DNA of 64,000 nucleotides from Varroa destructor (taxonomy: Eukaryota; Arthropoda; Arachnida; Mesostigmata; Varroidae), in contig NW_019211454.1 of assembly GCF_002443255.2 (NCBI RefSeq), positions 17,079,037 to 17,143,036 on the forward strand, in the 5' to 3' direction. The notes below the pieces were generated by a model that saw only the letters and a list, made by a program, of their open reading frames with translations, was not told the origin of the DNA and did no database searches. Shown one piece after another: positions 1 to 11,022 of the stretch; position 1 is the stretch's first letter, and each line of letters opens with the position of its first letter. A program made the translations under genes and the position numbers.

Positions 1-2463
1 CCTTGCAAACATCTGTCAAGGATAGCACAATCATTAACGTAGTGCTCACAGTGCGTATGACTAATGACTCTAGACACAACGGTTCGTACGAGCTTTAATG
101 GTGTCGGCATCACAATGTTTCGTGATGTCGATCTGTAGTCAATGCTGTTGGTTCTTTGAGGTTAGGGAGAATGCAATGTGGTACTGTTCTCATACCGAAG
201 AAGATCAAAAGCGGGACGTGCTACGTTGTGTTATCCAGATGAATTTCGTGTAGCTGGTTCAAGTACATTTAAAAAAAAAAAAAAGAAAGAAAAAAACGGC
301 GAATTTCTTATAGCAAACTAACTAGTGATAGTACTGAAATAAATGTTTTGAGTTTCACGTCCAGTGTTACTGCCTTCATGAAGCATTGCTTGGGGCAGCT
401 GATGCCTCCCAGCACGAAACGAACCCCGCGACTAGTTTGCTCGGATTCGAACCTAGACGACCTTATCAATAAAAACATGCTTAGCAACGCCAATCATATG
501 GAAATCTTTGAGAAAAAAAATGCTTCAGTAAGGAAAATATAGTTGCATACTCTCGTGTAGTTTTCTCTCAGCCAAACATTTGGTCTAGAGACCTCACAAC
601 TTCGAGCTGTAGGGTCCGCATAAGCTCGACTGCTTCGAAATCTGTAAAATGCGCGTAAGGTGATCACTTAGACACCATTTGTATCCCTCAAGTTTCTTCC
701 CCTACTGTGGAGATACTTTCTGTGACAAAATCTACGTAGAAATGCCTGGCATGATTGCATCGATTCGGAGTCATAACTTTTGCTAAACTTTCGTATCGGC
801 CTAGCATGAGTACCGCTTCACCTGCCAGCAGACAGAACAGTTGGTCTTCCGCGTTGGAGCCTATTAGGAGTGACACGAACGTAATGCTGATACAGAAATG
901 CTCACGTATTAGTCAATACAGATAACTCCGCTATTGACGCTGGTCTGACATAGAAGAAGAAAAAGAAAAACGTAATAATTTAAATATATTTTAGTATACT
1001 TTACCCCTTAACAATAAAGCCATATTGATTATACTTTTTAGGAAAGGGTCGCGGTTGAAAGTTGCTTGTTATTAGACCAGATAGCCAATCGTTTTAGAAA
1101 TGAAAGACGTAGTCGAATAGGAGACTTAGGAAACAGCAAATCTAGAACTATTGGATTGTTCGAAGAAAAATCCAATACGTTAACTGAACAGTCCCTGGCG
1201 TGTATATCAATGAGGCTTACCCAAGAGGATGATATTATATAAAGTTCAGAGCATGTAAGGAAGGTTTACGCTTACTTTTTGAGCATACATGATATTTACT
1301 AGCGCCGTAGCTGCGCAATCCGTAGAGCTTAAATGGCGACGCTAGATGCAGTAAAACTGATCAGCATTAGTCGAATACGGTCCAAAAAAATACTAGATCT
1401 GCAATGCAGCCAGAATTTAGGGAAAGATAAAAGTAATACAGTTATTTGGGTAAATAAATGCTATGTCATATAAGTGAAGCATGTTAGTTACCACAGGCAC
1501 AGACCAAAAAACCACCAGGTACATGATTCAGAAACACCTAGGATGTGACTATTTGGCAAATAGAGATAAAGTAAATCTTCTGCAAGAGCAGCCAGAAACG
1601 CATCGACCAGATAGTCCAGAGACTCACGTGTTTGAACGCAATCGCATTAGAAAATACACGAATGTGTTTACGAAACAATGTCTCGGTCGGCGGCGAAGCA
1701 CCAGCGTCGGGCAATTGTCTCCTCTTACGACAATCTAAAAAGGTCAGAAGTATGTTCCTGAAAGTACGACGAAGTATCAGGCCCCGGTTTTTTAGACGTC
1801 TCCGGCTTCCCCGGATTCTGCCCGTGGAAAGCTGTCAGAGCGAAGTTCCAGCTCGCAATGGCCGCGCGAAGAGCGCCGATCGTAGACATGTGAAAAGAAC
1901 GTAACGGACAGAAAGCAAGAGTCAGAACTAAAATAGGCGAATGAAGGCAATCATCATCCCCTCAACTGGTTGATACTAAGCGACAGAATAAGAAAGTTAA
2001 GATGACGATGTCTCTGACGAGCTTCGATGACCAGATTGTGTCGATATAAAAGCCAAATAAACGAGATGCTGTTTCAGTTTTTGCCTGTGATTCCATTACA
2101 TAGGATTTCAGTTCTTTTCGTTCCCTAAGACGGAACAGCCGTGACACTCAGATGCTATTGTACCCCATGACGTTATAGCTTCATCGCAATGTTCGTTGAT
2201 AGACAGAAGCTGGCAAGCTGGAGGTCTCAGGCCTAAAAGTAAAGGTGAAACTGATAAAACTGAATTATTAGTAGTCACATTCGACAGGTTACAAAGTACT
2301 ATTTTATTCGTTCAGGTCAATTAGATTCATTAGTTTAAGAAGCTAATTCAATTTATAAATGAGTTAAGAAACTAACTGAATTAGGTATGCCATATGCTGG
2401 ATAAGAGGATATTGCTTGTTAAAAGAATCACAAGGATAATTACAATCTCATTCGATTCTTCTT

Positions 2464-2522
<59 letters not shown>

Positions 2523-3900
2523 CTTAAAGGTGGTTAAGTTTTCGTTGGATTGAACTATCACTATTAGTTCGCTAATGGCAAATTTTGGGTTAAGGCAAGA
2601 CGGCAGAGCCCCGGTCGGAGTTGGCAGTTTTGCGGCGTTACAATGAGAGCCCTAAGGCCCTGCAAACCTCAGCAATTTCCTCTAGTTGCCCACATTTATT
2701 CAAAATTTTATTATAACTAATTCGCTGTGGTGGCTTGTTCTAATACGAAGATTCCGCGCTATAATAAAATATGTACTATAACGAGTTAGTAGTCTTTAAA
2801 GCACTTGTATCTTTATACCTCAGACTCCTTCACAATTACAAACCTCTCTTTCACTAGCTCGAAAGTTCGAAGTGCGGTATGTTTCTTCAATAACATGGGT
2901 GATTAACCACATTATTAGAAATACTCGTTCTTCATATAAAACAGTGGTATACCTTCGTCAATTGAATTATTCCAAAACGTTTATGGATCTCATTACTTTT
3001 CCTGGTGGCAGAATTTCGCTAAGACAAAAAAACATTATAGAAATGCGCCAAATAGCTTGTATCTACAAAACCGACTATATATATATATATGTTTTCATAG
3101 TAACTTAGTAACGTATTTGAGCGATAATCGTAGAGACAGATTATGATCTAAATTTGAATCAGAGCATAGGCACACTTCGTTTCGTGTTGGGAGCCAGCCG
3201 TCTGATAGAACGTCGCGAGATGATAGCGATAGCGGGCATAAAACATGCGAAATAGACATTAGATATACGCATATTTCCTGAACTGTGAGAAATCGTCAAA
3301 ATTTTTAAAAAATAATCTACAAACTTTTTTTCAAACTACTATATTATTTGCACACATTACAGTTATATAGAGCAGTGTCTCTTTTAGTAATGGAATAAGC
3401 AATTTCGATTTTGGGCACGAAGAATAGGATGGAAAGTCGGATTCGTTTTTTTTTTTTTAACACTTTAAACGGTAATGCCGTTCTATGGTCATCACGACGC
3501 CTTTCTTTGCCCTGTTCTAAACAACTATAGAGGAAGGTGTTTGCTTCTTCAAAACCAAAATGGGTACAATTATCGGTTTGTATTGTACACACTCTAGGGT
3601 CTTGTAAATTCCATTTTGGACAAAGATGATATCGCAGCATGGGTTCTTCCTAAATGGCACATCCTGTTGTTCGGTAAATGGCTCAATAGCCCATTTCTTG
3701 CGCTCGCTTTGGTATCACTATGAAGAATCTTCTCCATGGTTCCTTTTTACCGTCATTCAAGAACTATTAAACATTACAGATTTTGTTAAAGATTATTTTA
3801 TTTTCTAGCTTACCAGTATTAAGCAGAACATTTGTTCTCGTACGTATTCTCTATGTCTTCTAAAAATGATTATTTCAAATTCATATCAGGATGGTGCAAG
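1..3900. other. No gene recognised
   Basis: AT-rich noncoding DNA. Short open frames have no coding character or family resemblance. It holds only the TA microsatellite near 2.5 kb. Confidence 0.6.
2468..2521. repeat. (TA)n microsatellite
   Basis: Fifty-four bases of uninterrupted TA. Confidence 0.98.
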
Positions 3901-3917
3901 GAGTCGATAACCTTCTT

Positions 3918-4024
3918 GATTTTCCAATCTATCCCCTACGTGGCGATTACCACGCCTTTCGCGCGATATTCGAAATCCGCTACCGGGTTGGTCACGGGCC
4001 AAGAGTGGCCGCTACCCCTCGCGA
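3918..4024 (-). CDS. GC-rich islet, possible short terminal exon
   Basis: An abrupt GC-rich patch in AT-rich DNA. On the minus strand it reads, after an acceptor-like GATTATACAG, AAIARGSGHSWPVTNPVADF and EYRAKGVVIAT then TAG, with mostly G/C third positions. The plus strand is open too (an ORF at 3832-4041), so strand is uncertain. Its phase does not match the candidate exons at 4815-5041. No family is recognised. Confidence 0.2.
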
Positions 4025-4224
4025 TCGCGGCCACTGTATAATCTAAGGTAATTCTATACTTTCGCTCGCGTACAGTTAGGTCCGTTTTTCGATAGCATAT
4101 GTCTCAGAATTCCTAAACTTACCCTTCACGGTACACATCTGCACACATATATATCCTTGTATTTATTGGAGAAAAAGCACGGCTCTCTACTAATATTTCT
4201 TAAAATCAAATAATCTATCGGAAG

Positions 4225-4225
<1 letters not shown>

Positions 4226-4276
<51 letters not shown>
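4226..4276. repeat. (TA)n microsatellite
   Basis: Roughly 25 TA units, directly abutting a long inverted repeat at 4275-4322. Confidence 0.98.
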
Positions 4277-4279
<3 letters not shown>

Positions 4280-4322
4280 CTATATATAAATAAATATATA
4301 TATTTATTTACATATAGTGAAT
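4275..4322. repeat. Near-perfect inverted repeat (22-nt arms)
   Basis: Left arm 4275-4296 and right arm 4301-4322 are reverse complements with a single mismatch, around a 4-base TATA centre. Both outer ends read ATTCAC in from the edge. It could form a hairpin or be the end of a small palindromic element. Confidence 0.85.
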
Positions 4323-4814
4323 GTATTGCGACTCTTGTGGCTGCTGTTCTCAATTTTTTGTTTCGATTTCCGATTAGCTAGAGTCATTCAGCCACTTCTC
4401 TGCAGGCTGATAAAGAGTATGAGTATAGTTATTGACTATACTTGGACTCTGCTCATTCAGTGCTACGTCCGCCGCATCAATATCACTTGTTCTACATAAA
4501 CATGAGTGGTAACCAGTGAAACGATAATTTCGCTAGACGATAGCTAGTCAGCGACACCTACGAATTTACTGGACTGAAAAAAGCTTAACAATTTCAACAA
4601 GGTACACATCCAACTCATAGAGGAGTCTATCCTAAGTATGTGGGTGCTCCACTATTCTTTTTCTGCATTAGCCATAAGTTTGTCTTAAGGCTAGCGGGCG
4701 AAAAAACCTTTTTTCTTAGTTTTCCCCATTTTCTGCTTGAACCAGCAGCTCGAGCTCTTTCATCTTTTGTCGAACTTAAAGTATAGGAAGCGCTGGTGCC
4801 CAGCAACTCAAGCT

Positions 4815-4908
4815 CTAAATCGCAAACTTCACGAAGCTGACAAATTCGACGATCGCATGGATGATGAAGTCATGTTCTTGAATGATGTCGGCGCCTTTCT
4901 TCGCACTT
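4815..4908 (-). CDS. Candidate terminal exon of the same unidentified membrane protein
   Basis: Starts after acceptor CCTAGTTAG, 69 nt downstream of the preceding candidate exon. Its first base completes an Arg codon in perfect phase. The translation is SAKKGADIIQEHDFIIHAIV, then EFVSFVKFAI and a TAG stop at 4815-4817. The intervening 69-nt intron is AT-rich with a pyrimidine-rich 3' half. Phase agreement and codon use argue for a real gene; lack of recognised homology and of upstream exons argue against. Confidence 0.33.
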
Positions 4909-4977
4909 CTAACTAGGTAACCGAAAGATAGATATACAATGTTTCAAGTCTGAAGAGGTTATTTATTCCTTTTTTAC

Positions 4978-5041
4978 CTCGATAAAGCGATCCCTCCCAG
5001 GGATCGCGCAAGGCAACCAAAGGACACGAGCCACCTGAAAC
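4978..5041 (-). CDS. Candidate exon of an unidentified membrane protein (first of two)
   Basis: Sixty-four bases after acceptor CTTCTTGCACAG and before donor GTAAAA on the minus strand. The translation FRWLVSFGCLARSLGGIALS is hydrophobic and uses GC-ending codons in an otherwise AT-rich area. An alternative acceptor seven bases further in would give GTGGCTC as the start. The exon ends in phase 2, which the next candidate exon completes. No upstream exon was found, so the gene would be partial. The family is not recognised; the Gly/Arg/Leu pattern is reminiscent of transporter helices, but that is a guess. Confidence 0.35.
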
Positions 5042-5199
5042 CTGTGCAAGAAGGTCATGGAAAATTTGCAGGAATGCCCGGTGCTCTTGCAGTGTGAACA
5101 CTGAGCAACGATGACTACTATATAATATACTGTATAAACCAGTGTAGAATTTTGCCAGCATAAGCTATGTTGATCCCATACTATATACAATAATACGTA

Positions 5200-6370
5200 C
5201 TTTATTGTTGGCGGATTCGAATTTGCAGTTGTGATATGTAGAATGAAAAGTCTATAGTTATGAAGCTCTCAGGAATCAAATAGTAGCTATTCATTAGCAG
5301 GTAGTGACGTACAAGCACTGCAAGTATGACGTGGAACATTTAGACGCTAGAATAGGCTATAATGCTTAACTGTTTTGTATTGAATTTGGCGAAATGTAAA
5401 AAGCCGAAGTAATTGCCTGAAGTTCCCAATTCTGCTTAGAGACAAACTTCAGCGCCCGCATTTACGGCAACAGGACCTCCTTGCAAAAAATCGTACGGCT
5501 TCCTTTAGAATTGTCAACTCCAGCCACTCTTTTGCTTTCCCGCCAATTTGCCCAAAATTTCGCTACAAGTTAGCTGGTCGTAATAGACCACTCTGGTAGG
5601 AACGTTTAGCGTCATACTAGTAAACCCTGAACGTCATTTCTTGCAGTATTCAACCATTTTAATCTTTAATAACTTCCGTGACCCCGGATCCTTTGTTCCG
5701 CACTGTCGCAAGGACTTAAAAGGCTAAAAACGTTGTTCGTTTGCCGAAGTCTCTAAATCGCATTATCGAAATTGTTCAATATTTTAATAGTTCGACTTTG
5801 TCTTCCGCTCGCTTGCTTATTCCGCGCAATTTGGCTTGTTTAGCAAGTCCTGCAAAATTCAAATGCAATGTATATAATTGTGCTGTTTTTATGTGTTTAC
5901 ATTACAATACACGCCAAGTAAACGTTGAATGGATGCATAAATAAAACGTTTTCTGTTGGCATATGGAAAAGAGCTCACTCGAATATATGTATTCGTTTAG
6001 ATATAGCTTATGCAATAAAATGGTCAAGGCCAAGAATTACTATTTCAGTGGTCATGCAATAAGGGACAGAGTTATATAATGTGTGTTTTATAAACGGGAA
6101 ACAATTATACTTTGAAACCAATCGCACTGATTCCCTATTTCCTGTGGTAGGTAAAGTTTTTGAAGAAATTAGGGCCTCTTATATTTATGCTTTTCGAATC
6201 AAATATAGTCTTCTCGATCCATACGGCATAGATTTACCTTAAATTCTGTACACAGCCGGTACATAACATGCGCGATTAGATCACTTTCTTTTTTTGTAAT
6301 TAATCAGAAGAGCGAGATCCATAGAATTTAGCACGACTTAAAGCTATTTTAAGTGCCTAATTCAACTATT

Positions 6371-6417
<47 letters not shown>

Positions 6418-9190
6418 AGATTTGTTAAAAAGGTGGGAAAACCTTCGTCTGGACTTTTTCCGTAATATTTTCAAAGTCTCCCAGAGGCTGTGCATATCGC
6501 CTTTGACGTATGCATTGTGGGTTTTATACATTGATTTATCTATTACCTAATGTCAAAAAGGATCTTGAAGTCTCCGTCGATCTTCTTTGATAACGGACTT
6601 CGTACTGCATAACGTTGTAGATGGTGCTTCGATTGTAGGCCAGCAATGCCAGCTTACCTTAAAGTGTGATGATGAAACCTGTTTCAATCCGCGTAAACAA
6701 CGACGTTGATAACGACTGCACTGTCCGATCGTCACTATCACCTACAAGCTATCTATTGATAATCTGGATTTTACTGCACACTTTATCAACTGGTTATCTT
6801 TTTTTTTTTTTTATTCTTTACAATACAATATTTACATGCTTTGTTATGAACAGATCAGATGTGTACATGCGTAACCCTGTAAAAATCGTATCCGTTCTTG
6901 GGAAGCTATTATACTGTGAAATGTTTCAAAATCCCATTTTAAAAAAATATCCGAATACTATAAAAAAAAAATTCAATTCGAGCTTAAAGTAGACGATGTA
7001 ATACCATTACGTCTTCTCGGTAGCTTACCTAACTTGAGAAATTTGACAGTTTTTCTTTAACGAGAAACGCAGTGGCTGAAGTTTTGTTCCGAAAGAAAGT
7101 AATAAATTGCACGGAAAACTGAACTGCAACTTTATTTACCGCTCGAGGAGGTTCGCTGATAGAAAAACAGACCACTAAAAATAGTGCGTTTAGTTACCAC
7201 AGTCAGCAATGGTTTTCTTATTCGAAGTGACTCTCTATACCTCTATGATCAAGAAAAGTATTTTTTGAATCAATAACATGGATCAGTCACATCAATTACA
7301 TTAAAACATATCCTGCAACAGTGCTTTTTCCGCACTCTAATAATCGTACGACGATATTGGCGTATATATATATGCGGTGTACACATAAAATTTATTAAAG
7401 AATTCTGCCAACTAGACGTCTATATACGATATCTAACATAAGCCTTATGGCGACAAGTGCCGGACTCTACAGCAACTCGCCTGGGCTAATATAGGTGAAG
7501 ATAAGGTTATTTAAAAAGCAATAAGATTCGTAGTATTCGCCGGTACTATTTATCGTTTCCAGTGAGTATGATGCGTTACTAAATTTCCATTGTTGTCAGC
7601 CAGTCAATGAAAGATTCGCGTCTGAGGAATCGAGTAGTATAGAGTAATGTAAGGACACCGTCCCTGTGAGATAGATGTTCTTTCACTTCGATTAGCTAGG
7701 ACGATTTTTCTGTTCCCGTGGTGACGTGTCGGAATCGGACCTCGTTGCGTGCCAAAAGGAGGCAGCCGTTTGAGGCAATGCTTGACTAAAGTAAAATTGG
7801 ACGTAAACCTCTAAACGGTTGGATATTTCCACTCTCTTCTCCCCCTAAGGCTAATTCTGGGATTTATGAGAACCCCATTGAAAAGATTGCTGAGCATTAC
7901 ACATTTTTTGTGTTCAATTATGAAAAATTAACTTCTCTGAAGATTGTCACTTGTGCTAGAAGTAACTGTGTCAACGATATTATTCAAATGTCTATATATT
8001 CAGCTGCATATATTTCGACTGAAGGCCGTTCACGTTCAATGTTATGGGTGCGGGTACGATAGGCACTCGATTTCCCGTTTCAAGTCATTAGTTATTTGAT
8101 TACTAGTTAGATCTATAGTTCATAAGTAATGGTAGTCGTGACACATACTCTAGATACGGATGTCTAACATTGATGTATCGATAATAGCTACAGATCCCCA
8201 ACAGAAGTTGTTAGAATGGATCTCAGAAGCAGAGAATGGTCGGGAAGTCAGAGAGCAAGTTGCTTTAGTTGCGTACGTTACAGACGGGGATAAACCGCAA
8301 AGAAGCCTAGCAACGACGATACTAATTACATATGATTTTAATATCTTCGCGAGAAGGAAGTTATTTACAAACTATGGCGAATAACTGCGTCCTTGCTCGC
8401 CGTAGTTTTGTAATAATGTATCTGCGTATCAACCGACGGAACCCAGAGGTGGTCCAAGTTTGAAGACACATTTGGATTTTCTAGTGAAAGCCTGAGCAAA
8501 GAGTTACATGATGAATATTAAGGCTACCGTAACAGGGTTCTGAATCAGTGCTGAATAATGGTGCCAAGGCCCATCCTAGTTGTTAGAACAGTTGAGCAGT
8601 TGTGGGGGAATCTTAGGTGGAATGTCTATACAGCACTCGTTCCTGCGTGCCGATAACAAAATTTCATTGCTGTTCAGATTTGAAGATTAAATGGTTACGA
8701 GGCCGATTGAGCATCTACTTTACGGCTTCGGTCGTAGTCAAGCCCAAAAAAACTGCAAAGCCGAAAGTCGTGAGGTATTTATACATCGCCAATTCCATTT
8801 CTCTCCCCATCTCTCTAAGGACAAACGCTCTCCGGTCTTGGTTAGTTATTCGTTCGATTGCTCTGATAAGATTTTACACTATTCCATAGTCCCGTGCTCG
8901 TGTCACCGGTGACGCCACGGTTCTACCATAGAATCTGACCGTGCAATGTAACAAAGAGATAACGATCTCTGGAAGGGAATAGAAAATCATGAAAGCTTAA
9001 AAAAGGCGGAAAAAGAAGAAGGGCGCAGGATCCATGTGTTGCCTGAAACAACTCCGACGCTTTTAATCCTATTGCGCGGCCTCCTGTCTTCGAGTAAATA
9101 GCACCCACAAAACAGTCTAGTCCACATGCGTGTGTGTGAGTGCTGCGGCCTGTTCTCTTTACGGTTACTCGCAGAGCCTAGATTCGTCAT
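5200..9190. other. No gene recognised
   Basis: AT-rich, one TA microsatellite. An ORF at 8160-8384 (starting MSNIDVSIIATDPQQKLLEW) is the only frame with a balanced composition, but it shows no recognised domain or splice context. Confidence 0.55.
6373..6414. repeat. (TA)n microsatellite
   Basis: About 21 TA units. Confidence 0.97.
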
Positions 9191-9199
9191 TGCAGCAGT

Positions 9200-9850
9200 G
9201 GCGTGCCAGAAAAGCTTTTCTACGTTTGCCCATTTTCTGCCTGACCGGTAGCGTTAGAGCTCGAAACTGCGGAGTAAAAGGTGCTGATGCCAAGCAGCCC
9301 AGGCTCTCAATCGCGAGACATCAGATGCGTATTAGGCTCGGCAAGCGCATCTTATTCGAAGTTTTGAGAGCTGTGCTCCGCTGTGTTTTATGCCCGGTAC
9401 TTGCTTTGCTTAATTCTGTTTTCTCTTCGTTCATCGTGCCGCGGGTGGAAACTGCCCTTAACGAAGGAGCTAGTTTGCGTCAGCCACAGGACTTGTAAAG
9501 TCCGACAAGCTCACACACCCATGACAACATAGATGATGACCCTAAACTTACCCTTAAACTCTTGTTTCCGGTTTTTTTAATAAGCTTAAGAAAGACATGT
9601 TTCTGGGCGGGCCGGCGCTTTTGTCTTGTAGCTCAGAAGAAGATTAGAGGTTGTTTCTAATTGGAAAGCGCTACATCGCTCGTTCGATTTGAATCGAGCG
9701 GATTTCTTTTAAGTTCATATAAGACAAGTAAAGGACACATAGTACCTGCCACCTGCAGAAGAAATTCATGGAAAACGGACAAAAGTTGACATTTGGGGCG
9801 AGCTCTTAGAGACTTCACATTCATAGGGCTAAACGAGAGTAAAACGCTGT
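9200..9850 (-). pseudogene. Diverged, broken second copy of the 4.69-5.06 kb region
   Basis: Two blocks match the 4.7-5.06 kb region in the same order and orientation. The plus-strand block at 9224-9335 (cccattttctgcctga through ctctcaatcgcgaga) matches 4722-4830. The block at 9720-9797 matches 4990-5060, including catgRMcttctgcaggt on the minus strand and GTGTCCTTT. In the frame used by the first copy, this copy has a stop soon after the acceptor-like site. Spacing between blocks is larger than in the other copy. It could be a decayed paralogue or an old repeat family. Confidence 0.35.
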
Positions 9851-10880
9851 GCGATGTACTTGCCAAAATAGCATATGTGGACTCGATAGTATGTACACTT
9901 ACAAATATAATAGTATTCCTTGTTGCTAGCAAAAGCTAACTCGAAAAATGTCGCGATACATAGGTGAAAGAGCAGCAAAATACGTAAAATGGGTATTCGA
10001 GCTAACGAGTTTGACAAGATGTTATCTTATTAAAGAAAAGAAGAAGTCCTACTAGAACAGACCTTACGGTAAACGGTCGGTGTGTTATTCTTCGGGAATC
10101 ATAAGGAAAGCGGCAAGCTTGCAGGATTTAATGCCGGTAGAAATTTCTCAATTATTCGATTTATCTGTTGGACATTACGACGTCGCAGTAGACAATAATT
10201 CACTTTATGTCACTGCTATATTGACACATATATTCTTGTGTGTACATAGGCGTTCGGAGATTCGAACCAGCGATGCTTTGGATTTAACGAGTATCATCTC
10301 TTACTGCTGCAGTACATCCTTTATATAAGGTATACACTATGTATGCATCTTGAAAATAACACATACGCACATACATCGTATTAGATGTCCGGCATAGCCA
10401 TCTAACGTTGCTAGGGATCGATAACCAACGACTACCGGACGGAAACGAATTGAGTCTACTGCAGATTTCAAGCCCAGAGTTCCTCGGATATCACGTTAAC
10501 ACTGGATCATCGGGGCCTTAGAAAAATAGCTATATATGGATAGTAAAATAGTTAGCGGTACGTTATTTAAAAATGAAACGTTAACAGCGTTAATCCGAAT
10601 AAAAAAAAGAGGCTAAATATCTGTTGTGCTTGCCATTGGCTGACTGTAAAATCTGCGTGAAAATCCATGGCGTTCTTTAAAACGATAGAATTAGTAGTTG
10701 ACGACCTCCGAATTTCGTGAATCCAAATGTTCCCCCTTAGAGATGCAAGGTAATTATATTAACAGATAGTGTCTACTTGAGTATAAATACATGTCAATAT
10801 TCCAGTGACGTGGTGGCCAAAAACAGCAAGATAAATCGACTATAATTTGTTACAAAAGTTGTGGAAACCGAGTGTTGCTC

Positions 10881-10881
10881 T

Positions 10882-10922
<41 letters not shown>
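10881..10922 (+). repeat. (CT)n microsatellite running into gap
   Basis: A poly-C octamer followed by about 16 CT units, cut off by the N gap. Confidence 0.97.
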
Positions 10923-11022
10923 NNNNNNNNNNNNNNNNNNNNNNNNNNNNNNNNNNNNNNNNNNNNNNNNNNNNNNNNNNNNNNNNNNNNNNNNNNNNNN
11001 NNNNNNNNNNNNNNNNNNNNNN
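10923..11022. other. Assembly gap (100 N)
   Basis: Exactly 100 N directly after a (CT)n tract, the usual size for a gap of unknown length. The microsatellite probably stopped the assembly. Confidence 0.99.

Noticed and set aside
440..455. TTCGAATC-type T-loop matches (near 440, 5215, 10257, 16480, 20125) as tRNA genes
   Set aside because: The T stems do not pair and no matching acceptor or D arms were found at tRNA spacing.
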